Position numbers and translations under genes: made by a program
The notes under the pieces: model-generated
Told to the model about the DNA's origin: nothing
Databases searched by the model: none
Seen by the model: the letters and a program-made list of their open reading frames with translations, nothing else
Part shown: positions 24,034-31,517 of the stretch, piece after piece
How positions within the stretch are numbered: position 1 is the stretch's first letter
Layout of the letters: each line of letters begins with the position of its first letter
DNA from: Myxococcales bacterium
GTDB lineage: Bacteria; Myxococcota; UBA727; VGSZ01
Assembly (NCBI GenBank): GCA_023248635.1
Contig: JAHFED010000062.1
Span: forward strand, 1 to 35,680
Direction: 5' to 3'
DNA: 35,680 bases

Positions 24034-24987
24034 TCAAACCAGCAGGTCGAGCGTCCCTGGCACAATCTCCCAGCTCGCAGGCAAGAGCCCCGGGGTTTCG
24101 CCGTCGAGGTCGATGTAGACCTTCTCGCCCGGCACCGACGGCGCGACGTGAATCTTCTTGCCGCGGGTGATGCGCACCTGGGGCAGGGTCTTGTGGCGCC
24201 CGGTGTAAATCTTGAGCCCGTGCCTCATCCACAGGCCGAGGCCGCCGCCGCGGACGACGACGCAGTCCAGCAGGCCGTCGTCGGGGACCGCGTCGGGCGC
24301 CAACCACATGCCGCCCCCAAAGTACTGGCCGTTGCACGCCGCCACCAGGCTCACTTCTTCGGTGACCGCCGGGCCGTCGTCGATGCTGACTTCGACGGTC
24401 TGGGGCTGGTAGCCGATCATGGTCTTGACGCTGCCGGCCATGAACGAGACCTTGGCGCCCAGCTTCTTCGAGCCCTTGTTCACGACGTCGACGACGACGC
24501 CACTCATGCCGCAGCTCGAGATGTTGATGAAGTGACGCAACGAGGGCGCCCCATCGAAGTCGACGCAGCGCAAACGTCCGAGATCGATGCGGCGCCGGGA
24601 CATGCGAGCCAGGCGTTCGAGATCGTCGAGGGGCTCGGTGGACCATCCAAAGGTGCGCCGAAAATCGCCGCCGGTGCCCGAGGTGACGACGGCGAAAGCC
24701 GTCTTTGATTCGATGCGCTGGCCGGCGTCGTCGAAGAAGCCGTTGATGACCTCGTTGTTGGTGCCGTCGCCGCCGACGGAGACGACGACGTCGGCCCCTG
24801 CCTTCACGGCCTGGCGCGCGAGCTCGGTGGCGTGCCGGGGCCGCTCGGTGAGCTTGACGTCGACGACGCCTCCCTGTTGGGCGAGCCGGCTCTCGAAGCG
24901 CTGCCGCACGTGCTCGAAACGACGGAGCGTGGCGCCCCCCGCGGAGCGAGGGTTGACGACGAAGACGAAGCGCTTTTGCTCGGCCAT
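24034..24987 (-). CDS. Diacylglycerol kinase family lipid kinase (YegS/DgkB-like)
   Basis: The 317-residue product has the lipid-kinase fold. NPRSAGG (from residue 12) is the first nucleotide-binding loop, SVGGDGTNNEVING has the GGDGT motif at residues 72-76, TSGTGGDF follows, and PDDGLLDCVV lies in the C-terminal beta-sandwich. The length matches the family (about 300 aa). It probably phosphorylates diacylglycerol or a related lipid at the inner face of the membrane; the substrate cannot be told from sequence. It lies downstream of, and in the same direction as, the AGPS-like/Fe-S genes, 114 bp after the Fe-S stop, so it may be co-transcribed with them. No strong Shine-Dalgarno is seen before the ATG. 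The 114-bp gap holds no gene. Confidence 0.9.
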   Translation of the reverse strand: MAEQKRFVFVVNPRSAGGATLRRFEHVRQRFESRLAQQGGVVDVKLTERPRHATELARQAVKAGADVVVSVGGDGTNNEVINGFFDDAGQRIESKTAFAVVTSGTGGDFRRTFGWSTEPLDDLERLARMSRRRIDLGRLRCVDFDGAPSLRHFINISSCGMSGVVVDVVNKGSKKLGAKVSFMAGSVKTMIGYQPQTVEVSIDDGPAVTEEVSLVAACNGQYFGGGMWLAPDAVPDDGLLDCVVVRGGGLGLWMRHGLKIYTGRHKTLPQVRITRGKKIHVAPSVPGEKVYIDLDGETPGLLPASWEIVPGTLDLLV

Positions 24988-25101
24988 GCCCCAGCGCTAG
25001 CAGGGATTCAGTTCGGCGGCGACCGAGTCAGAGCTCAGCGAGCGCGTCGTCGCAGCATCGGCCCCAGCCCCCCAAAGCTGGGCGATCGCAAGCCGCGAAG
25101 G

Positions 25102-26211
25102 TCAGAGCTCGCCGAGGATGACGTCGACGATGTCGCGGGCCCGCAAACCCGCGCGCTCGAAATTGCGACGGGCCGAAGGACAAGCGGTGACGACGACGTC
25201 GGCGCTCTCTTCTCCCTGGCTGTCGGGGCTGGCGCGGCGTCGCGCCATCTCTCTGGCTCCCTCTTTGTTGGAGACCGGGTAGCCACCGCCGCCGCCGGCG
25301 CAGTCGGCGTCGTCGTGGTGGCGCACGAACTCCAGAGGCGGCCGGCCGGTGGCTGCCTGCAAGAGACGTCGCGGGGCGTCGAAGCTGCGGCCGCGGCGCG
25401 CCAGGTAGCAGGGGTCGTGGTAGCGGACGACGACGTCGCGGGCGGCTCCTTCGAAGCGCTCGCTGCGGGCGCCGAGGGCTTCGACCAGTGGCAACACCTG
25501 CGGAAACGAACGCGCACCGCGCGAGCGTCCGACCAGGGCGTTGCGAACGGTGGTGAACATGTAGGCGCAGCCGGGATCGGGCGTGACGACGACCTCGTGG
25601 CCGCCGAAGACCTGGGCCATCTTCAACAGGTTTTCTTCGACGAGGTCGACGTGGCCGTCGATGTAGACGGGGTAGCCGCAGCATTGGGCGCCCAGGCTGA
25701 CTTCGGTGACTGGGATGCGGTGGCCGAAGGCGCGCTCAAGGGCGCGCAGGTCTTTGTCGATGGCGACGCGTCCATCGTGGCCAGCTCGGGCGCAGCCGGG
25801 GAAATAGGCCACCGAGGCATCGCGGTTCTTCTCGAGTCCGTCGACGACGCGGGCGTGATCGCGGCCTTTGACGTCGCCGGTTTTGCGAAACTGCTCGGCG
25901 TAGAGCTTCGAGCGCGGGGTTTCGGCCAGCGAGCGCGCGGCGAACAGTGCTTCGCTGACGGGATTGCCGTGGGCGCATTGTTCGACGCAGGCGCCGCAGC
26001 CCGTGCAGGCTTCGAGCGCTTTTTGGGCTCCCGTCGACGACAAGGGTACTTGGCCGGTACGCCCGAGGTGCACGAGCGACATCTTGGACCAGGGGGTCAC
26101 CGTCTCGCGCTTCTCGGCTTCGGCCACCGGACACGCCGAGCGGCACATCTTGGGACAAAACGCGCACAGCGTTGCGGGACGGGCCAAGGCGACGTCGACG
26201 TCGTTGCTCAT
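25102..26211 (-). CDS. CCG-domain (Fe-S)-binding protein, GlcF/GlpC/HdrD-like electron-transfer subunit
   Basis: The 369-residue protein is an electron-transfer subunit for a partner flavoprotein. Residues 16-27 form a first [4Fe-4S] site (CAFCPKMCRSAC, spaced C-x2-C-x3-C-x3-C) and residues 69-79 a classical second one (C-x2-C-x2-C-x3-C in CTGCGACVEQC). Two CCG domains follow. The first has FPGC and QCCGYPV. The second has HDPCYLAR and DCAGGGGG, where the second Cys of the CCG motif is Ala, and ends with VTACPSARRNF. AAGGA seven bases before ATG 26211 supports this start over longer in-frame extensions to 26496. It is the third gene of an orn > FAD oxidase > FAD-like > Fe-S run, 16 bp after its upstream neighbour. 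The spacing of the first cluster differs from textbook GlcF. Confidence 0.9.
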   Translation of the reverse strand: MSNDVDVALARPATLCAFCPKMCRSACPVAEAEKRETVTPWSKMSLVHLGRTGQVPLSSTGAQKALEACTGCGACVEQCAHGNPVSEALFAARSLAETPRSKLYAEQFRKTGDVKGRDHARVVDGLEKNRDASVAYFPGCARAGHDGRVAIDKDLRALERAFGHRIPVTEVSLGAQCCGYPVYIDGHVDLVEENLLKMAQVFGGHEVVVTPDPGCAYMFTTVRNALVGRSRGARSFPQVLPLVEALGARSERFEGAARDVVVRYHDPCYLARRGRSFDAPRRLLQAATGRPPLEFVRHHDDADCAGGGGGYPVSNKEGAREMARRRASPDSQGEESADVVVTACPSARRNFERAGLRARDIVDVILGEL

Positions 26212-26227
26212 GCTGCAGTCCTTGGGC

Positions 26228-27139
26228 TCATCGCTTTGGGCCCCGGTGCACGTCGGCGGGGGAACGGGTGGAGACAGCACCGACCCGGATGGCGTCGGCG
26301 AGGGCGGCGGCGGCGGCGCGCACCTCGGTGAGGGCAACCACCGGGCGCGCGCGTCCAAGGATGGCCGCGCGCTGCAGGAAGGGAACGACGGCGACCCGGT
26401 GCCCGGCGGACAGGGCAGCAGCGATGGCGTCGACGTCGCCTGGGCGAACCGAGCGGCTGCTGGTCCAGCGCGCGGCCATGGAGGTCCAGGGCCCATAGGC
26501 GAGCCCTGTTTCGTGCCTGGCGCCGCCTCCCACTCCGACCAGCGAAAGCCCGCAACCTTCGGCGGCGAAAGTGCGCCCCTCGTCGACGAGCCGACGCAGA
26601 CGTTGGGCCACGGCCATCACATCAGCGTGATCCTCGCGCCACAGCGGCGTGTGCGTGGCGGGCGCGATGCGCAAACGGGCGCGAGTCAAAAAAGCAAAAG
26701 GCGGGTTCGTCGTCGTCGAATGCAGGACCGATGGACCGGCGGAGTGGCGCGGGGCGCGCGGCGTCGAAAACACGTCGCCGTCGACGCTGACCAAGATGCC
26801 CTGTTGGGCGACGGCGTCGACGACGAGGGGGGCATCCATCGCCAGACGCCACAGAGGCGTGGGGGGCAAGGGACGCAGCAGGGGCAAGAGCCAGCCCCGC
26901 GCCGAGAGCCAGGCAGCGATGGCAGCCAAGGACAGGCGGCCGTCGACGTCAGCGAGGCCATTGTGGGCATCGACGACGATGGCCGTGCGATCGTCTTTGG
27001 CGGGGACGCCGAGATCGACGGTGCGGGGATCGACGGTGCGGCGCGCGACCCGAGCCAGGCGCACCTGTTCGATCAAGGGCAGAAAGGCCGGTGCCACCAG
27101 CAGGGTGTTTTCGGTGCCGGGGTCGTTCGGCGTCGTCAT
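26228..27139 (-). CDS. Degenerate FAD-binding (PCMH-type) protein, GlcE-like
   Basis: The 303-residue product looks like a reduced FAD-binding type-4 domain. Residues about 60-165 follow the pattern of the second half of that fold (GRLSLAAIAAWLSARGW, later PPFAFLTRARLRIAP, matching the ...TEATLR.P strand of the family). The Gly-rich pyrophosphate loop is not recognisable. The ATG overlaps the stop of the upstream FAD oxidase by four bases (ATGA, 27136-27139), so the two are translationally coupled. With the Fe-S gene 16 bp downstream the order is D-E-F, as in glycolate oxidase glcDEF. It is therefore likely a non-catalytic or weakly FAD-binding subunit of one complex. I am sure it is a gene but less sure of the family. 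Confidence 0.72.
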   Translation of the reverse strand: MTTPNDPGTENTLLVAPAFLPLIEQVRLARVARRTVDPRTVDLGVPAKDDRTAIVVDAHNGLADVDGRLSLAAIAAWLSARGWLLPLLRPLPPTPLWRLAMDAPLVVDAVAQQGILVSVDGDVFSTPRAPRHSAGPSVLHSTTTNPPFAFLTRARLRIAPATHTPLWREDHADVMAVAQRLRRLVDEGRTFAAEGCGLSLVGVGGGARHETGLAYGPWTSMAARWTSSRSVRPGDVDAIAAALSAGHRVAVVPFLQRAAILGRARPVVALTEVRAAAAALADAIRVGAVSTRSPADVHRGPKR

Positions 27140-28725
27140 TCGAGCCCCAGCACGCCGGGGTTGAGGATGTGATCGGGATCGAGCTTGCGCTTGAGCTCAT
27201 CGAGCAGCGCCTTGTGTCCGGGCGCGTAGCGCAGCGCTTTGACCTTGCTGCGGCCCACGCCGTGGTGGTGGGCGACGACGGCGCCGTGGCGGCGGATGGT
27301 GGTCAGCGCGCGCTCCCAGCACAGGTCGTAGCGCGAGAGAGCCGAGCGCGATCCGCTGCCGACGGAGCCGCCGCCGGCGAAGGTGAAATAGAGCGAGCAG
27401 CCGTCGAGGTAGGCGTGGCTGAAATGGCAGAGCACCACGGCGGTGTCGCGCAGCGCTTCGCGCACGGCCTTGTGCAGAGAGGCGACTTGTTCCCAGCCGC
27501 AGGCCACCTCGCAGGTATCGACCCAGCCGCCGACGGCGAAGGCTTTGGACATGCGGTAGCTGACGCGGTGGCGGTGGGCGAGCCAGCGGGTGCCGGGTGC
27601 GTCGCCGAGGTCGGTGGCCCCTTGTGCTTTCAGCGCGTTGAGGATGCGCGGGGCCCGCGTCTCGAGCTCGGCGGCGTCTCCTTCGATGCCGACGACGAGG
27701 CGGGGTTTGCCGTCGAAGCGATCGAGGATGGCGTTGGCGATGCCGGGCCGCCCCAGGATTTCGCCAACGATCATGCGGGTGGCGCGGGGGCGCGAGAACA
27801 CGGCCAGCTCCTCGACACGACGCACCAGCGAGTCAAAGAGCGTGGGTTCTTCGGAGTCGCCTTCGCCGGGCCCGGAGTCCTCGAGCCCCGCCCGGGAGAT
27901 GCCGGGCGCAGCGATGCGCATCGGTTCGTCGACGCCAACGGGGGCGCCGGCCAGGGCGGAGTCGAGGGGGTCGTACAGGCGCAACACCGAGGGCGCCTCG
28001 CCAGCCACCAGCAGCGACCGCATGGCCGACAAACCGGTGGAGAGATCCTTGAACGAGACCCCGCGCAAGAAGCGATGCGAGGCCAAGGGCTGCACGCGCA
28101 ACATCACCCGCGTGACGACGCAGAAGGAGCCTTCGGAGCCGGTGAGCAACTGCAGAGCGCCGACGCCGGTCTGGGGGTCGTCGACGGCGGCGTAGATGGG
28201 CTCGCCCCGTCCGTCGACGCCCCACACGGCGAGCACCATGTCTTCGATCTTGCCGTAGCGCGAGCTGAGCTGGCCCGCCGAACGAGTGACCACCCAGCCG
28301 CCGACGGTGGAGATGTAAATCGACGAGGGAAAGTGCCCGAGCGTGAACCCGCGCGCATTGAGAGCCCGCTCGAAGCGATCGCCGATGATGCCCGCCTGCA
28401 CGATCACGCAGCGGCGCTCTTTGTCGAGCTCGAGAATGCGATCGAGGCGCTTGACGTCGAGCACCCACGCCGTCGACGCCGGCGAAATCCCCGCGCACAC
28501 ACCAGAACCTGCGCCAAAGGGCACCAGGGATCGGCGCTCGACCCGCGCGGCTTTGACGATGGCGATGACGTCGTCGTCGTCGCGGGGCCAGAACACGCGA
28601 GCGGGCAGGGCGACGGGCAGCTCTTCACGCCGCTCGAGGAAGCGGCGGGGCCACAGATCATGGGCGACGGCCCGGCAATCGATCGGGTCGCTCGACGAGG
28701 GGATACCGCGCAGAAGCTCGAGCAC
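27136..28725 (-). CDS. FAD-binding oxidase of the alkyldihydroxyacetonephosphate synthase (AGPS) type
   Basis: The 529-residue flavoprotein has a full PCMH/FAD type-4 domain: pyrophosphate loop LVPFGAGSGVCAGI near residues 67-80, STVGGWVVTRSAGQLSSRYG with the GKIEDMV that follows it, then LLTGSEGSFCVVTR. The cap domain has SHAYLDGCSLYFTF and the His cluster HHHGVGRSK near residue 485, and the C-terminus has LDPDHILNPGVL. The STVGGW...RYGKIED and HHHGVG motifs are typical of alkylglycerone-phosphate synthase, the ether-lipid enzyme that swaps acyl-DHAP for alkyl-DHAP. However, the adjoining FAD-like and Fe-S subunits point to a true dehydrogenase passing electrons onward. The start is GTG 28725, the most upstream available in frame; its Shine-Dalgarno is weak. 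orn ends 52 bp upstream on the same strand. Confidence 0.88.
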   Translation of the reverse strand: MLELLRGIPSSSDPIDCRAVAHDLWPRRFLERREELPVALPARVFWPRDDDDVIAIVKAARVERRSLVPFGAGSGVCAGISPASTAWVLDVKRLDRILELDKERRCVIVQAGIIGDRFERALNARGFTLGHFPSSIYISTVGGWVVTRSAGQLSSRYGKIEDMVLAVWGVDGRGEPIYAAVDDPQTGVGALQLLTGSEGSFCVVTRVMLRVQPLASHRFLRGVSFKDLSTGLSAMRSLLVAGEAPSVLRLYDPLDSALAGAPVGVDEPMRIAAPGISRAGLEDSGPGEGDSEEPTLFDSLVRRVEELAVFSRPRATRMIVGEILGRPGIANAILDRFDGKPRLVVGIEGDAAELETRAPRILNALKAQGATDLGDAPGTRWLAHRHRVSYRMSKAFAVGGWVDTCEVACGWEQVASLHKAVREALRDTAVVLCHFSHAYLDGCSLYFTFAGGGSVGSGSRSALSRYDLCWERALTTIRRHGAVVAHHHGVGRSKVKALRYAPGHKALLDELKRKLDPDHILNPGVLGLE

Positions 28726-28777
28726 CGGGTCGTTCTCGCCGACAAGCGGTGGCTGCGCAAGCCGCGAGTTCGCGCAC

Positions 28778-29332
28778 TCAGGGGGAAGGGACCAGCGCGA
28801 AGCAGTGATCGCGGTACCACTTGAGCTCCGCCAGGCTGGCCCGGATGTCGTCGAGGGCGGTGTGCGAGGAGGCTTTGCCGGGGGCGTCGCCCTTGCCGCC
28901 GTACCACTGGCGCGTGAGCACCTTGATCGTCGACACGTCGATTTGGCGGTAGTGCAGGAAGTTTTCGAAGCAGGGCATGTGACGCAGCAGGAAGCGCCGG
29001 TCCTGCCAGATCGAGTTGCCCGCCAACACGCCTTTCTTGAAGGGCACGTGCTCGCTCAGCACCTCGAGGGCCTTTTGCTCGGCCTCAGCGAGGGAGAGCT
29101 TGCTGGCCCGCACCTTCTCGAGCAGCCCGTTGTCGGTGTGCATTTGCCGCACGAAGGGCGACATGCTCTCGAGTCGGCTCTCGGGCTGCCAGATGCATTG
29201 CTCGAGCAGGGCGAGCTCGTTGAGGTCGCCGTCGGTGATGATCAGGGCCATCTCAATGACGTCACAGGTCTTGTCGTCGAGACCGGTCATTTCGAGATCG
29301 AGCCACACGAAACGTGCGCCGTTGTCCGCCAT
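28778..29332 (-). CDS. orn: Oligoribonuclease (DEDDh 3'-5' exonuclease)
   Basis: Orn degrades di- and short oligoribonucleotides to mononucleotides, finishing RNA turnover and clearing pGpG from cyclic-di-GMP breakdown. The 184-residue product matches the family length. Exo I is WLDLEMTGLD with Asp12 and Glu14. ExoII lies in NSIWQDRRFLLRHMP. ExoIII is HTALDDIRASLAEL, with His and Asp five residues apart. ATG 29332 has GGAGG eight bases upstream. The gene is divergent from the GH1 lipoprotein gene (92 bp between starts) and leads the run of redox genes below it, which may share its promoter. Confidence 0.97.
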   Translation of the reverse strand: MADNGARFVWLDLEMTGLDDKTCDVIEMALIITDGDLNELALLEQCIWQPESRLESMSPFVRQMHTDNGLLEKVRASKLSLAEAEQKALEVLSEHVPFKKGVLAGNSIWQDRRFLLRHMPCFENFLHYRQIDVSTIKVLTRQWYGGKGDAPGKASSHTALDDIRASLAELKWYRDHCFALVPSP

Positions 29333-29424
29333 GGAGAGCCTCCGCGCCTCCCTTTAGCCCAGGCTCGGGATCTGTGCGCGTTGGAAGTCCTCGACGACGA
29401 AAACCCGCGCATTACACTGGGCCA

Positions 29425-31065
29425 ATGCGCCTGGTGCTCCTGTCCGTCGTCGTCGTCGTCGTCTTCGTCGCTTGTCCCGTGGACACGTCGCCGGCGGTGT
29501 CGACTTTCCACCCGGTGAGCTTTCCCGCGGACTTCGCTTGGGGCACCGCGATCGCGCAGTGGCAGACCGAAGGCGACCGGCCGGCGTCGGGCAGCGGCAG
29601 CATCGACTCCAATTGGAAGCGCTGGATGGACCAGGGCAACGCCGTCGGCGGCCAGGTCAATGGCGACGGTAACGGCTTCGGTACGCGCTTTCGCGAGGAC
29701 ATCGCGCTGGCCAGAAATCTCGGGCTCGACACCTTCCGCCTCGGTCTGGATTGGTCGCGCATCGAGCCCCAACCCGACGTCTTCGACGAGGCCGAGCTCG
29801 ATCACTTCGTCGAGATCCTCGATGCGGTGCGCGCCGAGGGCCTGCATCCCGTCGTGACCCTCTGGCACTGGACGGTGCCGGTCTGGGTGCAACAGCCCGA
29901 CCCCGATGCCGTCGGCGGCGTCGTCGATCGCATGGCCGTCAAGGACCGCGCCGTCGTCGACGACTTCGAGGATTTCGTGCGCCATGTGCTGCCGCGCCTC
30001 AAGGGCAAGGTCGATACCTACACCGTGCTCAATGAGCCCTTCTCGATGATCGTGCTGGGCTACCTCGAGGGTCGCTTTCCGCCAGGGAAGCAGTTGCAGA
30101 TCGCTCAGGGCACGGACTTCGGCATCAACTTGCTCTTCATGCAGGCCGCCGCCTTCGACGCCATCAAAGAGCTCGACGACGAAGACGAAGACGGCGACGG
30201 CGTCGACTCCTTCGTGGGTCTCACCATGAGCGCCAACGATCTCTACGCCGAGATTCCTGGTGACCTAGAACAAGAGCGCAGCGCTCAGAGCATCAACTAT
30301 GTCTTCAACGATTGGGCGATCGAGGCCCTGACCTCGGGCAAGCTCGACGTGAATCTCGATCAGGACTTCGACGACGTCGACACCGTCCCGGCAGAAGGCG
30401 TGATCGAGGAGTTGAAGAACTCCATCGAGTTCATCGGTGTTCAATATTACGGACCTGGCAAGGTCACCGACGAGGGCACCCTCGGTTCGATCCTGGTCGG
30501 CGTGGCTCCTCTTTTTGGCGAACCCGTGCTCAACGTCGCCGGCTACACCTTCGGCGACGGCCCCTTGTTGCCCCACAACGGCATGGGCCGAGAGATTTCG
30601 GCGGCCGGCTTTGCCGATACCCTCGATCGCTACGCGAAGTGGGGCTTGCCGATCATCGTCACTGAGAACGGCACGACGACCAACGCCGTGCCCGACGGCG
30701 ACCCGCTCGGCCCTCCAGTGCTCCTCGAGGCCCAGGCGGCGATGTACGTACTCGAGCACGTCTACGAGGTGGGTCGGGCGCTCGAGCGCGGCATCGACGT
30801 GCGCGGCTATTACCACTGGACCCTCGCCGACAACTTCGAGTGGGTGGACGGGCGCACCCAACACTTCGGCGCCTACTCCGTCGACTTCAGCGATCCGTCG
30901 TATCCACGCACCTTGAACAAGCAGGGCGAAGCGCTCAAAGACCTGGTCGGCGCCCGGGCCATCACCGAGGAGCTCTGGACCAAGTGGGTGCTGTCCAGCT
31001 ACCCCAGTGACGCCCGCCAGAAGCCCGGTTTGACGACGAGCATCGATCCCTTCGCCGCCAACTGA
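29425..31065 (+). CDS. Glycoside hydrolase family 1 (beta-glucosidase-like) lipoprotein
   Basis: This 546-residue protein is predicted to cleave beta-glycosides by the retaining mechanism. GH1 signatures are complete: FAWGTAIAQWQTEG near the start of the barrel, TLWHWTVPVW, acid/base Glu204 in VLNEPFS, nucleophile Glu414 in IVTENGT, and YYHWTLADNFEWVDG near the end. The N-terminus (MRLVLLSVVVVVVFVAC) is a lipoprotein-type signal with Cys17, so the enzyme is likely membrane-anchored outside the cytoplasm. That is less usual than the typical cytoplasmic GH1. An acidic loop (DDEDEDGDGVDS) resembles a calcium-binding segment. The start is ATG 29425; the in-frame upstream ATG at 29314 lies inside orn. 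The stop is one base from the convergent small membrane-protein stop. Confidence 0.92.
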   Translation: MRLVLLSVVVVVVFVACPVDTSPAVSTFHPVSFPADFAWGTAIAQWQTEGDRPASGSGSIDSNWKRWMDQGNAVGGQVNGDGNGFGTRFREDIALARNLGLDTFRLGLDWSRIEPQPDVFDEAELDHFVEILDAVRAEGLHPVVTLWHWTVPVWVQQPDPDAVGGVVDRMAVKDRAVVDDFEDFVRHVLPRLKGKVDTYTVLNEPFSMIVLGYLEGRFPPGKQLQIAQGTDFGINLLFMQAAAFDAIKELDDEDEDGDGVDSFVGLTMSANDLYAEIPGDLEQERSAQSINYVFNDWAIEALTSGKLDVNLDQDFDDVDTVPAEGVIEELKNSIEFIGVQYYGPGKVTDEGTLGSILVGVAPLFGEPVLNVAGYTFGDGPLLPHNGMGREISAAGFADTLDRYAKWGLPIIVTENGTTTNAVPDGDPLGPPVLLEAQAAMYVLEHVYEVGRALERGIDVRGYYHWTLADNFEWVDGRTQHFGAYSVDFSDPSYPRTLNKQGEALKDLVGARAITEELWTKWVLSSYPSDARQKPGLTTSIDPFAAN

Positions 31066-31066
31066 A

Positions 31067-31378
31067 TCAAAACGAAAAATAAACCACCGCGAAGAAGGCC
31101 AACTCCAGCGCGAGGAAGGCACCGCCGACGACGACGGCCGCCCTGCCGCAGCTCCGAATCGTTTCTTGGGCGTCCACAGGCAGGTGGCGCGAAGGTGAGA
31201 GCGCTAGAACAGCGCCGAGGAAAAGGCCGATGACTGCGAGAAGGGGAGACGCCCCAAAGGCGACGACGTCGCTGGTGCGATAGAGCTTGAGCCCGAAGCA
31301 CGAGAGATAGACCGCCACGACGGCAAATGCGGCCAACGAGCAGCTGATGGCCAGGTGCGGGAGCCTCATGTGGCGCAT
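31067..31378 (-). CDS. Small hypothetical membrane protein with three transmembrane segments
   Basis: About 103 residues with three hydrophobic helices: LAISCSLAAFAVVAVYLSCF, VVAFGASPLLAVIGLFLGAV and AAVVVGGAFLALELAFFAVV. No family is recognised. Three starts are possible: GTG 31396, ATG 31378 and ATG 31369; none has a clear Shine-Dalgarno, and I chose 31378. It converges on the GH1 gene with one base between the stop codons. Its 5' side is separated by about 140 bp from the stop of the winged-helix gene on the same strand. Confidence 0.6.
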   Translation of the reverse strand: MRHMRLPHLAISCSLAAFAVVAVYLSCFGLKLYRTSDVVAFGASPLLAVIGLFLGAVLALSPSRHLPVDAQETIRSCGRAAVVVGGAFLALELAFFAVVYFSF

Positions 31379-31517
31379 CGGTCGCGCCCGTGTCACGGCG
31401 CCAACCGCTTGCTCACGGTCCCTTGGGCTGCGGACGATTGGCTCATCGATGCGGACTGCGCCAACAGCCAGGCGTCGGCAAGTGCGCCGGTGTGCAACGG
31501 GTCACGAGGCTCATGCC

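Noticed and set aside
31393-31517. Short minus-strand frame after the winged-helix gene that might be a frameshifted C-terminus
   Set aside because: The translated tail (LHTGALADAWLLAQSAS and neighbours) looks faintly protein-like, but I could not match it to the family and the gene ends cleanly at 31518.
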